From Streptococcus parasanguinis (lineage in GTDB: Bacteria > Bacillota > Bacilli > Lactobacillales > Streptococcaceae), in the NCBI RefSeq assembly GCF_901875555.1, contig NZ_CABFMD010000006.1, positions 1 through 41,008 of the forward strand: 41,008 bases of DNA, read 5' to 3'. The notes beneath the pieces were generated by a model. It made no database searches, was not told where the DNA came from, and saw only the letters and a list, made by a program, of their open reading frames with translations. Shown piece by piece: positions 1 to 7,736 of this stretch (position 1 is the stretch's first letter; every line of letters begins with the position of its first letter). The position numbers and the translations under genes were made by a program.

Positions 1-53
1 CCTTGCTTTCTCAATTCATATATTTGAACTTTATCTTCATAAGTTAATTTCAT
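1..53 (-). CDS. IS3-family transposase OrfA, N-terminal fragment (runs off window)
   Basis: Reading the minus strand from the ATG at 51-53 gives MKLTYEDKVQIYELRKQG, the characteristic N-terminus of OrfA (helix-turn-helix DNA-binding subunit) of streptococcal IS3-family elements. Only 17 complete codons are inside the window. In this family OrfA recognises the IS ends and the catalytic DDE part is made from OrfB by frameshifting; neither can be examined here. Confidence 0.8.
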   Translation of the reverse strand, partial: MKLTYEDKVQIYELRKQ

Positions 54-110
54 TATAAAACACCCCAAAAGTTAGATCTTTTCTGTCTAACTTTTGGGGT
101 GCAGTTCAAT
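1..110 (-). mobile_element. IS3-family insertion sequence, left end
   Basis: This is the left end of an IS3-family element running off the window. It holds the start of the first transposase frame (positions 1-53) and a perfect 16-bp inverted repeat (61-76 with 86-101, 9-nt loop) just upstream of that start. Read on the minus strand, the outer end begins TGAACTGCACCCC at about 109. The hairpin next to the terminus fits the palindromic ends of streptococcal IS3 elements as I remember them, and may block read-through transcription into the transposase. The other end is outside the window, so completeness cannot be judged. Confidence 0.8.
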
Positions 111-130
111 TCAACAGGAGTGTTTTCTTG

Positions 131-155
131 TGTCTCATTTTATGGGTGCAGTGCC
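131..155. repeat. Diverged second IS-end-like sequence
   Basis: The 25 bases at 131-155 align with the IS terminus at 85-109: both share TGTCT at the left and GGGTGCAGT near the right, with about 18 of 25 positions equal. It looks like the end of a related but older IS3-type element next to the first. No coding sequence remains attached to it. Confidence 0.45.
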
Positions 156-411
156 GACCCTAGGGATTCTTTCGTTCTCATATATACGTCATTAGTATAG
201 GCTAATTTGATTTAAATTTCAAGAGAAATAACATTTTACATAAAAATCGGTGGGTATCTTACAGTTTTTGCATATAATAAAGCTAAAAAGCAACTGGTTT
301 TAAGAATTCTTATCTAAAACATTCGGAAATCCCCCTTAACCGTAGCGGAAAGTTGTTTTCTTCTCCTATTTATAATACACTATCACTAACATTAGATGAA
401 AAGGTGACTCT
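156..411 (+). promoter_or_regulatory. gshF upstream region with candidate -10 boxes
   Basis: No gene is visible in this stretch. Two TATAAT hexamers occur on the plus strand, at 273-278 and 371-376; neither has a good -35 hexamer at 17 nt. The second lies 36 bases before the gshF start. The ribosome binding site is AAAGGTG, ending about 6 bases before the ATG at 412. Confidence 0.4.
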
Positions 412-2676
412 ATGACTATAAATCAACTGCTTCAAAAGCTGGAGCCTACTAGCCCTATCCTTCAAGCTAACTTTGGAATTGAACGTGAAAGTCTTCGTGT
501 CGATAGACAGGGAAAATTAGCACATACGCCTCACCCTTCCTGCCTAGGAGCTCGAAGTTTCCACCCTTATATTCAAACAGATTTTTGTGAGTTTCAGATG
601 GAACTCATCACACCAGTTGCTAAATCTACCACTGAGGCTCGTCGATTTCTTGGAGCCATTACCGATGTAGCTGGACGTTCCATCAGTAAAGATGAACTTC
701 TCTGGCCCTTGTCCATGCCTCCTCGTATCAACGCCCAAGAAATCCAAGTTGCCCAACTGGAAAATGAATTTGAACGCCATTATCGTAACTACCTGGCCGA
801 AAAATACGGAACTAAACTACAAGCTATCTCAGGTATCCACTATAATATGGAACTAGGGAAAGATTTGGTTGAAGCCCTATTCCAAGAAAGTGACCAGATT
901 GATATAATTGCTTTCAAAAACGCCCTCTATCTTAAGTTGGCTCAGAACTATTTGCGCTATCGTTGGGTGATTACCTATCTCTTTGGTGCTACACCTGTTG
1001 CTGAGCAAGGCTTCTTCGACCAAGAAGTGCCAGAACTCGTGCGTTCCTTCCGAAACAGCGACCATGGTTATGTCAATAAGGAAGAAATACAAGTATCTTT
1101 TGCAAGCCTAGAAGACTATGTCTCTGCCATCGAAAACTATATCGAACAAGGTGATTTGATTACGGAAAAGGAATTTTACTCGGCTGTTCGTTTCCGTGGA
1201 CAAAAGGTTAATCGCTCCTTCCTTGACAAGGGAATCACCTACTTAGAATTCCGTAACTTCGACCTCAACCCCTTTGAGCGTATCGGTATTAGCCAAACTA
1301 CCATGGATACCGTACACTTACTCCTTCTAGCCTTCCTCTGGCTGGATGCCCCTGAAAATGTTGATCAGGCTCTGGCTCAAGGTCACGCGCTGAATGAAAA
1401 AATTGCCCTCTCTCATCCTTTAGAACCTCTACCTTCTGAAGCTGAAACTCAGAACATTACGACAGCTCTAGACCAACTGGTGCAACATTTTGGGCTTGGT
1501 GACTATCATCAAGGTCTGGTCAAACAAGTTAAAGATGCCTTTGCAGATTCCAGTCAGACACTAGCTGCTCAACTTCTTCCTCATATCAAAGACAAGTCCC
1601 TTTCTGACTTTGCCCTTGACAAGGCGCTTGCCTATCATGATTACGACTGGACTGCCCACTATGCTCTTAAGGGGTATGAGGATATGGAACTTTCTACCCA
1701 GATGCTGCTCTTTGATGCCATTCAAAAGGGGCTTCATTTTGAAATCCTAGATGAGCAGGATCAATTCCTTAAACTCTGGCATAAAGATCATGTTGAGTAC
1801 GTCAAAAATGGTAACATGACCTCAAAAGACAACTATGTAGTTCCTCTTGCCATGGCTAATAAAACCGTGACCAAAAAAATTCTGGCTGATGCTGGCTTCC
1901 CTGTCCCTGCCGGCGACGAATTTACCAGTCTAGAACAAGGTCTAGCCTACTATCCTCTTATCAAGGGCAAGCAAATTGTGGTTAAACCAAAATCAACCAA
2001 CTTCGGTCTGGGCATTTCCATTTTCCAAGAGCCTGCCAGCCTTGATAACTATAAGAAAGCTCTCGAGATTGCCTTTGCAGAAGATACAGCTGTTCTTGTT
2101 GAAGAATTTATCCCAGGAACCGAATACCGTTTCTTCATTCTGGACGGGCGTTGTGAGGCTGTCCTCCTTCGTGTCGCTGCTAATGTTGTCGGTGATGGCA
2201 AACACACCATTCGTGAATTAGTCGCTCAGAAAAATGCCAATCCATTGCGAGGCCGTGACCACCGCTCACCTCTGGAAATCATTAAGCTAGGAGACATCGA
2301 ACAATTGATGTTGACTCAGCAAGATTATGCACCTGATGATATTCTCCCAGAAGGGAAAAAGGTCAATCTACGCCGTAACTCCAACATCTCTACGGGTGGT
2401 GACTCTATTGATGTCACTGAGACCCTGGATTCATCCTATCAAGAATTAGCTGCAGCTATAGCGACTAGCATGGGGGCCTGGACTTGCGGGGTTGACCTCA
2501 TCATTCCAGATAAAACTCAGCCTGCTAGCAAGGAAAAACCTCATTGCACTTGTATAGAGCTCAACTTCAATCCCGCTATGTATATTCACACCTATTGTGC
2601 TGAAGGTCCTGGACAAGCTATCACTCCAAAAATCCTAGACAAGCTTTTTCCAGAAGTTGCCACAATTCAAACCTAA
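412..2676 (+). CDS. gshF: Bifunctional glutamate-cysteine ligase / glutathione synthetase
   Basis: This 754-residue protein makes glutathione from glutamate, cysteine and glycine in one cytoplasmic polypeptide. The N-terminal half (about 1-340) is a gamma-glutamylcysteine ligase of the GshA type, with the GIHYNMEL segment near 143. The C-terminal part (about 480-750) is an ATP-grasp glutathione synthetase domain, with KPKSTNFGLGISIF near 525 and an ELNFNPAMYIH segment close to the end. The length is that of GshF fusions in streptococci and Listeria. The start has AAAGGTG correctly spaced upstream. It appears monocistronic: the next genes are on the opposite strand and look foreign. Glutathione supports oxidative-stress tolerance in these catalase-negative bacteria. 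Confidence 0.95.
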   Translation: MTINQLLQKLEPTSPILQANFGIERESLRVDRQGKLAHTPHPSCLGARSFHPYIQTDFCEFQMELITPVAKSTTEARRFLGAITDVAGRSISKDELLWPLSMPPRINAQEIQVAQLENEFERHYRNYLAEKYGTKLQAISGIHYNMELGKDLVEALFQESDQIDIIAFKNALYLKLAQNYLRYRWVITYLFGATPVAEQGFFDQEVPELVRSFRNSDHGYVNKEEIQVSFASLEDYVSAIENYIEQGDLITEKEFYSAVRFRGQKVNRSFLDKGITYLEFRNFDLNPFERIGISQTTMDTVHLLLLAFLWLDAPENVDQALAQGHALNEKIALSHPLEPLPSEAETQNITTALDQLVQHFGLGDYHQGLVKQVKDAFADSSQTLAAQLLPHIKDKSLSDFALDKALAYHDYDWTAHYALKGYEDMELSTQMLLFDAIQKGLHFEILDEQDQFLKLWHKDHVEYVKNGNMTSKDNYVVPLAMANKTVTKKILADAGFPVPAGDEFTSLEQGLAYYPLIKGKQIVVKPKSTNFGLGISIFQEPASLDNYKKALEIAFAEDTAVLVEEFIPGTEYRFFILDGRCEAVLLRVAANVVGDGKHTIRELVAQKNANPLRGRDHRSPLEIIKLGDIEQLMLTQQDYAPDDILPEGKKVNLRRNSNISTGGDSIDVTETLDSSYQELAAAIATSMGAWTCGVDLIIPDKTQPASKEKPHCTCIELNFNPAMYIHTYCAEGPGQAITPKILDKLFPEVATIQT

Positions 2677-2761
2677 AACCTAATTCTTAGGAACAAACAA
2701 ATCACCTTTATCTCGATGATATGATACCTCTTAAGTAGACAAGGTAAATACCTAAAATCTA

Positions 2762-2788
2762 CGGCTCTTTGTCAACTGTAGTGGGTTG
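2762..2788 (-). mobile_element. ISL3-family (IS1167-like) terminal sequence
   Basis: The stretch beginning GGCTCTTTGTCAACTGTAG resembles, from memory, the terminal repeat of streptococcal ISL3-family elements. It sits directly beyond the 3' end of the transposase remnant at 2797, where such a terminus is expected. No matching opposite end was found before 4400, consistent with a truncated element. Confidence 0.6.
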
Positions 2789-2796
2789 AAGAAAAG

Positions 2797-3174
2797 CTAA
2801 GCTCGAGAAAGGACAAATTTCGTCCTTTCTTTTTTGATATTCAGAGCGATGAAAATTCGCTTCTTGAAGTTTTCAAAGTTCCGAAAACCAAAGGCATTGC
2901 GTTTGATAAGTTTGATGAGATTATTAGTCGCTTCCAATTTTTCGTTGGAATAGGATAACTGAAGGGCATTGATGATTTTCCCTTTGTCCTTTAGAAATGC
3001 AGTCTGAAAAAGAGAATGAACCTTCTTTATATTGTCTTCAATGAGTCCAAAAAATTTCTCTGGTTCCTTATTCTGAAAGTGAAAAAGCAAGAGCTGATAG
3101 AGATTATAGTGGTATTTCAAGTCTTCTGAATAGCTCAAAAGCTTGTCTAGGATTTCTTTATTGCCTAAATTGTC
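2797..3174 (-). pseudogene. ISL3-family transposase, C-terminal remnant
   Basis: The minus-strand frame from 3174 down to the TAG at 2797 encodes about 125 residues matching the C-terminal end of ISL3/IS1167-type transposases. Typical words are NALQLSYSNEKLEATNNLIK and RNAFGFRNFENFKKR. Only the end of the DDE catalytic region is present, and the DNA-binding N-terminus is missing. The frame is closed upstream by the TAA that also ends the small gene at 3178. There is no ribosome binding site; the TTG at 3138 sometimes used as a start is internal to the homologous stretch. It is a dead remnant left by a deletion or replacement. Confidence 0.85.
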
Positions 3175-3177
3175 AAA

Positions 3178-3387
3178 TTAAGTTAGACTTTTCAAGTAAC
3201 TCAGAAAAACTTGATAGGGTGATTGAAATAGTTCTAATGGTAATTCATAGACTACCCTCTGTTCAGCTATTCCCCCTTCATCTGTAACAAAAAAATATTT
3301 CTCATGATGTCGCCAAATATGTTGTCCATAACCTTTTATTTCCTCAAACTTACTAACTTCTTCCCAGCCTAGTTTACTATATTTCAT
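3178..3387 (-). CDS. Small hypothetical protein, possible orphan immunity protein
   Basis: A 69-residue soluble protein starting at the ATG at 3385-3387, with GGAGA about 7 bases upstream. It has no signal peptide or membrane segment and contains a short IWRHHEKYFFVTDEGG region. I do not recognise the family. It follows a 40-codon orphan coding tail (3422-3547) that ends 34 bases before its start. That order, a toxin C-terminus followed by a small gene, is what polymorphic toxin-immunity modules look like. The immunity role is inference from context only. Its stop codon abuts the ISL3 remnant, so the 3' end may have been cut by the IS. Confidence 0.55.
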   Translation of the reverse strand: MKYSKLGWEEVSKFEEIKGYGQHIWRHHEKYFFVTDEGGIAEQRVVYELPLELFQSPYQVFLSYLKSLT

Positions 3388-3421
3388 GTATGTTCTCCGA
3401 TCTTTTCACTAATATCTTACA

Positions 3422-3547
3422 TTACACATCTGGCAAATTTCCTGGATATGTTCTTCCACCAGGTCTCCAAACACCATCAAAAATTAAATCTTTATTTCCG
3501 CTTGGAATTATTAAATTTTGAACTGAAACAGCAATGAATGTTACGAA
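3422..3547 (-). pseudogene. Orphan C-terminal coding tail, possibly of a polymorphic toxin
   Basis: On the minus strand the frame from 3547 to the TAA at 3422-3424 encodes about 41 residues, including VQNLIIPSGNKD and FDGVWRPGGRTYPGNLPDV. It has no start codon or ribosome binding site and opens directly after an in-frame stop. The composition (Gly, Pro, Arg and aromatic residues near the C-terminus) looks protein-like rather than random. It overlaps the last two codons of the gene at 3541 in another frame. I read it as the displaced 3' end of a larger gene, plausibly a toxin C-terminus, but cannot name the domain. Confidence 0.5.
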
Positions 3548-3903
3548 TTATTCACTTGGACTTTCTCAACTAATTGACTAACTTTTTCAAATTCATTATT
3601 TTTGATCAATTTTTCAATTAAGTCTACATCCTTTTTATCAATGGTATGTGAGGAAATATTTTTAATGATTATCTTTAAAATTTGATAAGTTACCTCATTA
3701 TCATCTAATTTAGAAATCTCGGATCTTATTTCCCCTCGTTCAGTAAAAGCCAGATTATATCTTCCATTTCCATCCTCTATTACAGAAATTCCCTCTGGAA
3801 AGTAGGGAGGTTGTTCGGAAAAATAAATTCCAAATTCATCTAATTTTAAATTTGCAATTTTTGAAACTTCGTATTCAATCCTATTTTTTAATTTTATTAT
3901 CAC
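3541..3903 (-). CDS. Hypothetical protein, possible immunity protein
   Basis: A 120-residue acidic, soluble protein. The start is GTG at 3901-3903, with a weak GGAA about 8 bases upstream. It contains an EDGNGRYNLAFTERGEIR segment, a beta-hairpin-like pattern that loosely recalls small antitoxin/immunity folds, followed by a helical C-terminus rich in Lys and Glu. I do not recognise it with confidence. Like its neighbours it is AT-rich and on the minus strand, between two orphan coding tails. A role as an orphan immunity protein against a toxin of neighbouring strains is inferred from context. Confidence 0.55.
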   Translation of the reverse strand: MIIKLKNRIEYEVSKIANLKLDEFGIYFSEQPPYFPEGISVIEDGNGRYNLAFTERGEIRSEISKLDDNEVTYQILKIIIKNISSHTIDKKDVDLIEKLIKNNEFEKVSQLVEKVQVNNS

Positions 3904-3939
3904 TTTATTATTCCTATTTCTTTCAATCTTAGTAAAAAA

Positions 3940-4014
3940 CTACTTTTTTTTAATCATCAATCGAGTTCTAATTTTAATAGCTTTACATAATTCGTTAATA
4001 TCAGTAAAGGTTAC
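3940..4014 (-). pseudogene. Second orphan C-terminal coding tail
   Basis: The minus-strand frame from about 4014 to the TAG at 3940-3942 encodes VTFTDINELCKAIKIRTR and a lysine-rich end. It has no start of its own and overlaps the end of the gene at 4011. The first residues (VTF) and the underlying GTAAC-TT-A bases match the beginning of the other tail near 3541. That suggests both tails were joined at the same short sequence. It may be the 3' end of a lost toxin gene; the evidence is thin because it is short. Confidence 0.35.
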
Positions 4015-4319
4015 CGTTCCAATAAATAATTAGCAATAACCACTTTTAATTCGGTAATAGTCTCATTAGTCACTTTTCTTATTTCAACATCATTATTCCA
4101 ATAGTAAATATCAGAAAGTCCCCCATGCGGTGGGAAAAGTGCTTGATATATTGTCAATTTATCTCTTAAACTCATTCCCTTATTAGTATTTGCATGTTCT
4201 TTCAAAATCTGTAACTGATTTACCTGTTGAGCAATAGTTTTAATATTATATTTGTCAATGATAGACAACAAATGATCAATCGATTCTAAAAAAGTTTCTT
4301 TCTTACTATTATTTATCAT
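4011..4319 (-). CDS. Hypothetical protein, possible immunity protein
   Basis: A 102-residue soluble protein, ATG at 4317-4319, with GAGG about 9 bases upstream. It is largely helical in appearance, with a central FPPHGGLSDIYYWNNDVEIR segment. A Pro-rich GGLSD motif followed by a conserved-looking Trp and Arg recurs, in my memory, in small uncharacterised bacterial proteins found in immunity-gene clusters; I cannot give a firm family. It is the first gene of the AT-rich minus-strand patch. The end of the frame overlaps an orphan coding tail. Confidence 0.55.
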   Translation of the reverse strand: MINNSKKETFLESIDHLLSIIDKYNIKTIAQQVNQLQILKEHANTNKGMSLRDKLTIYQALFPPHGGLSDIYYWNNDVEIRKVTNETITELKVVIANYLLER

Positions 4320-4430
4320 TAAAAAACCTCATTAAGTACTGCTATTTTTGCATACAACAGTCAAGTTAAATTTCTTTAATCTTACTTTTGTTTAAATCCT
4401 ATTCTACCAAAAATGGCCTTGAATTCATAC

Positions 4431-4466
4431 CAAAACAAAAAGAGAGCAGCAAACTGAACTGCTCTC
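4431..4466 (-). terminator. Rho-independent terminator of the YehR-like lipoprotein gene
   Basis: GAGAGCAG (4442-4449) and CTGCTCTC (4459-4466) form an 8-bp stem with a 9-nt loop. Read on the minus strand it is followed by a T-rich run (complement of 4431-4441). It lies directly after the stop at 4475. Confidence 0.8.
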
Positions 4467-4474
4467 CATTTGGT

Positions 4475-5059
4475 TTATTTTTCTACCATACCGCCCTTAA
4501 TCAGACTGTCTTTCGTTACTGAATAACTGACTGTATTGTCATCTAGCGGATTAAAGCCTGGTACGATTTCTTTTAATTTTTTCAAATCGATTTTTGTGTA
4601 ATCAATGGTATTGCGGATATAAAAGATTCCATCTTTATATTCTGATGTCAGTTCAAATCCGTGTCCCATCAGATCTTTGAATTTTTCTTGGCTTCTGGCA
4701 ACGGCTTCTTTCATGGATTCAAGAGGGTTCTCACCAGGCACTTTTGAGACGTCGTAATCATCAACCTTTTCTTGAACTAATAGAGTATCTCCCTTGTAAT
4801 ACAAGGTGACAGTTGACTTACCTGCTTCATCACTTGTTTCAAGAACGGTCTTTTGTGCACCTGCTAGTGCATCCTCTTTTTTGCTTTCATCGGTTGATGA
4901 CTCTTTTGTCTTTTCTTTAGCAGATGATTTGCTTGTCGCTTTACTCGTCACTTTGGTGGACGATTGATCCGTAGATTTTGATTTCTCTTTTGGCGCACAA
5001 CCAACTAAGAGAAGGCCAGCTGACAATAAGATGGCTACTGATTTTACAGTTTTATTCAT
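4475..5059 (-). CDS. YehR-like (DUF1307) lipoprotein
   Basis: A 194-residue secreted lipoprotein. The signal peptide ends in the lipobox LVGC with the lipidated Cys at residue 21. A Ser/Thr/Lys-rich linker (about 25-62) leads to a folded domain resembling the YehR/DUF1307 family. Its function is unknown; the domain is anchored outside the membrane. GAGGG sits about 8 bases before the ATG at 5057-5059. The gene lies 129 bases downstream of galE on the same strand with no clear terminator between, so read-through from the gal operon is possible. It has its own terminator. Confidence 0.75.
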   Translation of the reverse strand: MNKTVKSVAILLSAGLLLVGCAPKEKSKSTDQSSTKVTSKATSKSSAKEKTKESSTDESKKEDALAGAQKTVLETSDEAGKSTVTLYYKGDTLLVQEKVDDYDVSKVPGENPLESMKEAVARSQEKFKDLMGHGFELTSEYKDGIFYIRNTIDYTKIDLKKLKEIVPGFNPLDDNTVSYSVTKDSLIKGGMVEK

Positions 5060-5188
5060 TTTGAATCCCTCACTATCTTCTGATGTTTAAGGAAATGACT
5101 GACGTCTGAAATGAGTCATTTAGCAAGATCAACTGTCGTTTTAGATGTTATTAGAAAAGCCTCAAAAATGATGTTCGCAGTCCCCTCC
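5060..5188 (-). other. galE-lipoprotein gap with an unused Shine-Dalgarno sequence
   Basis: Immediately after the galE stop the minus strand reads AAGGAGGGGACTGCG, a near-ideal ribosome binding site, but no ATG, GTG or TTG follows at usable distance. An 8-bp inverted repeat (AAATGACT 5093-5100, AGTCATTT 5114-5121) lies nearer the lipoprotein gene, without a T-run. This may be the relic of a lost gene after galE. Confidence 0.3.
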
Positions 5189-6187
5189 TTATCGATCATT
5201 GTAGCCATCTGGGTGGCTGGAATGCCATGCCCAGGCTGTTTGGATGATGGTTTCGATATTGTCAAATTTTGGTTGCCAGCCGAGGATCTCACGCGCCTTC
5301 TCAGAGGATGCGATCAGGGTATCTGGATCTCCTGGTCTGCGATCAGCAATCTCAAGAGGGATCGGATGCCCCGTCACCTTGCGGGCTGCTTCAACGATTT
5401 GAAGATTGGAGAATCCGGTCGAGGAGCCCAGATTAAAGGCAGTCGATGGGTTGCCATTTCGGAGATACTCTACCGCTAGCAGATGAGCATCTGCCAAGTC
5501 AAATGGATGGACATAGTCCCGGACATTGGTGCCATCTGGTGTCTTGTAGTCATCTCCAAAAATAGCGATCTTCTCGCGTTTACCTTGGGCTACTTGCAAG
5601 ACGATTGGCAAGAGATGGGTTTCTGGTCCATGGTCTTCGCCAATCGACCCGTCTGGCTTAGCACCCGCTACATTAAAGTAACGGAGGGGCACATACTTGA
5701 TGCCATAGGCTTGATCGGCCCAGCGCATAATGGTTTCCATCATGAGCTTGCTTTCACCATAGGGATTGATCGGTTTTTGTGGAGTGGTTTCAAGAATCGG
5801 AATTTCTTCTGGAATGCCGTAGGTGGCAGCGGTTGAAGAAAAGACAATGTAGTGTACCCCACATTCATGCATGACTTCCAAGAGTTTGACCATGCCAGCT
5901 GTATTGTTGTCAAAATATTTCAATGGATCTGCCATAGACTCAGCGACCAGTGAGTAGGCCGCAAAGTGGATGACCGCATCGATATCTGCATGGTCCTTAA
6001 AAACCCTGCGCATGAAGTCTTGATCCGCTAATTCTCCTTGGTAAAAGACGGCATCTGGATGCACCGCTGCACGGTGGCCTGTGACCAGGCTATCGACCAC
6101 CACGACTTTTTCCTGTCCTTCATTGACCAAACGGTCTACCATGTGGGAACCGATATAGCCAGCTCCTCCGAGTACGAGTATTGCCAT
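5189..6187 (-). CDS. galE: UDP-glucose 4-epimerase
   Basis: This 332-residue enzyme interconverts UDP-galactose and UDP-glucose, the last step of the Leloir pathway. The NAD-binding GGAGYIGS motif is at residues 7-14, the SSTAATYG active-site segment is mid-protein, and the YGESK motif supplies the catalytic Tyr and Lys. The start is the ATG at 6185-6187, preceded by AAAGGAAA. The open frame continues upstream, but that part overlaps galT and would place 59 extra residues before the Rossmann motif. It is the last gene of galK-galT-galE, 64 bases after galT. Confidence 0.95.
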   Translation of the reverse strand: MAILVLGGAGYIGSHMVDRLVNEGQEKVVVVDSLVTGHRAAVHPDAVFYQGELADQDFMRRVFKDHADIDAVIHFAAYSLVAESMADPLKYFDNNTAGMVKLLEVMHECGVHYIVFSSTAATYGIPEEIPILETTPQKPINPYGESKLMMETIMRWADQAYGIKYVPLRYFNVAGAKPDGSIGEDHGPETHLLPIVLQVAQGKREKIAIFGDDYKTPDGTNVRDYVHPFDLADAHLLAVEYLRNGNPSTAFNLGSSTGFSNLQIVEAARKVTGHPIPLEIADRRPGDPDTLIASSEKAREILGWQPKFDNIETIIQTAWAWHSSHPDGYNDR

Positions 6188-6251
6188 TTGTTTTCCTTTC
6201 GCTTCTTTGTCTTCTCTTTTATTGTACCAAATTTCCGCGTCTTCTCCACAC

Positions 6252-7724
6252 TTAAAGTGTCGCGACAAAGCGTCTAAAGGCTGCTTGGCCTTCTGCTGTT
6301 CGCTTGTAGACACCGGCATCTTCCAGCACGCGCGCAAAGATTTGACCAACTGATTCACGGACAAGGGCCTCTGCCTCCGCTTCTTCCGTGAGGGATGGGT
6401 GAGTGGCTTTTAAGTCATCCGCCCAGTCTTGGTGGTAACGAGCCACACTGCTTTCTCGTCCAAGCAGATAATCTTGAACCTGCTTGAGCTCTTCCTTGAG
6501 TCGAGGTGGCAAAATCGCCAAGCCCATGACTTCGATCAGGCCGATATTTTCTTTTTTGATGTGTTGCACATCCGCATGCGGGTGGTAAATACCATCGGGA
6601 TGCTCTGGTGAGGTTTGGTTATCACGGAGCACCAAGTCCAGTTCATAATGCCCATCGCGGATTCGTGCAATGGGGGTAATGGTATGATGGGGTTGACCGT
6701 CAGATGTGGCTAAGACTTGCACAGCTGGATCCGAGTAACCTCGCCAGCTTTCTAAGATGTGGTCTGCCAAGTTAATCAGCTCTTCCTTGTTATCTGACTG
6801 CAGACGCAAGACTGACATTGGCCAACGAACGATGCCCACTTGAACCCCTTCAAAGCCAGGAATGGTAAAGGTTTGGTCAAGCTCTGCCAGCTCCATAGGG
6901 AAGGTGTGGCGTCCCCCTTGGTAATGGTCGTGAGTCAGGATAGAACCTCCCACGATCGGAAGATCTGCATTGGAGCCTGCAAAATAGCCTAGAAAAGTCT
7001 CTACAATGGTCAAGAGTCGCTCAAAGGTCTTGCGGCTAATGGCCATAGGAACATGCTGGCTATCGAGGAAAATGCAGTGTTCGTTAAAGTAGGCATAAGG
7101 GGAATACTGGAAGCCCCAGTCATGACCGTCCATGTCAAAGCGGATGATCCGATGATTGGCACGGGCAGGATGGTCTAGGCGACCTTGATAGCCTTCATTT
7201 TCAAAGCAAAGTTGGCAGGCTGGATAATGACTAGCTTTAGCCAGCTTCGCCGCTGCGATGTCTTTCGGATCTTTTTCAGGTTTTGACAGATTGATGGTGA
7301 TTTCAAGGGAGCCATAGGGAGTTTCTGCCTCAAAGGCTATATTTTGTGCAATCGCCTCTACCTTGATGTAATCATTGCGCTTAGAGAGGGCATAGAAATC
7401 AGCAATTGCATCTTCCTTGGACTGACGATAGGTCTCCCGGAAACGATGGTTGACCTGACTCGGACTGGGGGTGATCCAATCCATCAACTCTGCACCTAAG
7501 CTGTCCTTTGCGGCCATGCTATCTTGGATCTTGCTATTCGCAACAGCGATCTCCACCAGCTGATCTTTGAGTGCGATCAAGTCTTCTTTTTGAGCTGGTG
7601 CGTCTAGCCCTTCTTCTCCAATGCGACTCATAACGCGGTTTTTTAGATAAATCCGATCCATCTCTTCATAGTCACTTGCCGCAATGACGGCTGTGACAAA
7701 TGCATCTAATACCAGTTCTGTCAT
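6252..7724 (-). CDS. galT: UTP/UDP-glucose--hexose-1-phosphate uridylyltransferase (class II)
   Basis: A 490-residue enzyme that transfers UMP between UDP-glucose and galactose-1-phosphate. Its length and sequence (for example [18 protein letters not shown] and [20 protein letters not shown]) are those of the GalT type typical of Firmicutes, not the shorter E. coli type. The HDHYQGGRH stretch carries the likely catalytic histidines. It starts 12 bases after the galK stop, so the two genes are cotranscribed. An ACACTTTAAGTGT palindrome spans the stop codon. Confidence 0.95.
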   Translation of the reverse strand: MTELVLDAFVTAVIAASDYEEMDRIYLKNRVMSRIGEEGLDAPAQKEDLIALKDQLVEIAVANSKIQDSMAAKDSLGAELMDWITPSPSQVNHRFRETYRQSKEDAIADFYALSKRNDYIKVEAIAQNIAFEAETPYGSLEITINLSKPEKDPKDIAAAKLAKASHYPACQLCFENEGYQGRLDHPARANHRIIRFDMDGHDWGFQYSPYAYFNEHCIFLDSQHVPMAISRKTFERLLTIVETFLGYFAGSNADLPIVGGSILTHDHYQGGRHTFPMELAELDQTFTIPGFEGVQVGIVRWPMSVLRLQSDNKEELINLADHILESWRGYSDPAVQVLATSDGQPHHTITPIARIRDGHYELDLVLRDNQTSPEHPDGIYHPHADVQHIKKENIGLIEVMGLAILPPRLKEELKQVQDYLLGRESSVARYHQDWADDLKATHPSLTEEAEAEALVRESVGQIFARVLEDAGVYKRTAEGQAAFRRFVATL

Positions 7725-7736
7725 CCTATCTCCTTT

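Noticed and set aside
301..360. Possible degenerate R1 end near CGTAGCGGAAAG before gshF
   Set aside because: Only about ten bases resemble the R1 right end and there is no matching arm; too weak to call.
4320..4440. Further coding remnant upstream of the small gene at 4319
   Set aside because: No frame of meaningful length or protein-like composition was found; only AT-rich spacer before the lipoprotein terminator.
6188..6364. N-terminal extension of galE by 59 residues
   Set aside because: It overlaps galT and would put the NAD-binding motif far from the N-terminus; the ATG at 6185-6187 has a good ribosome binding site.
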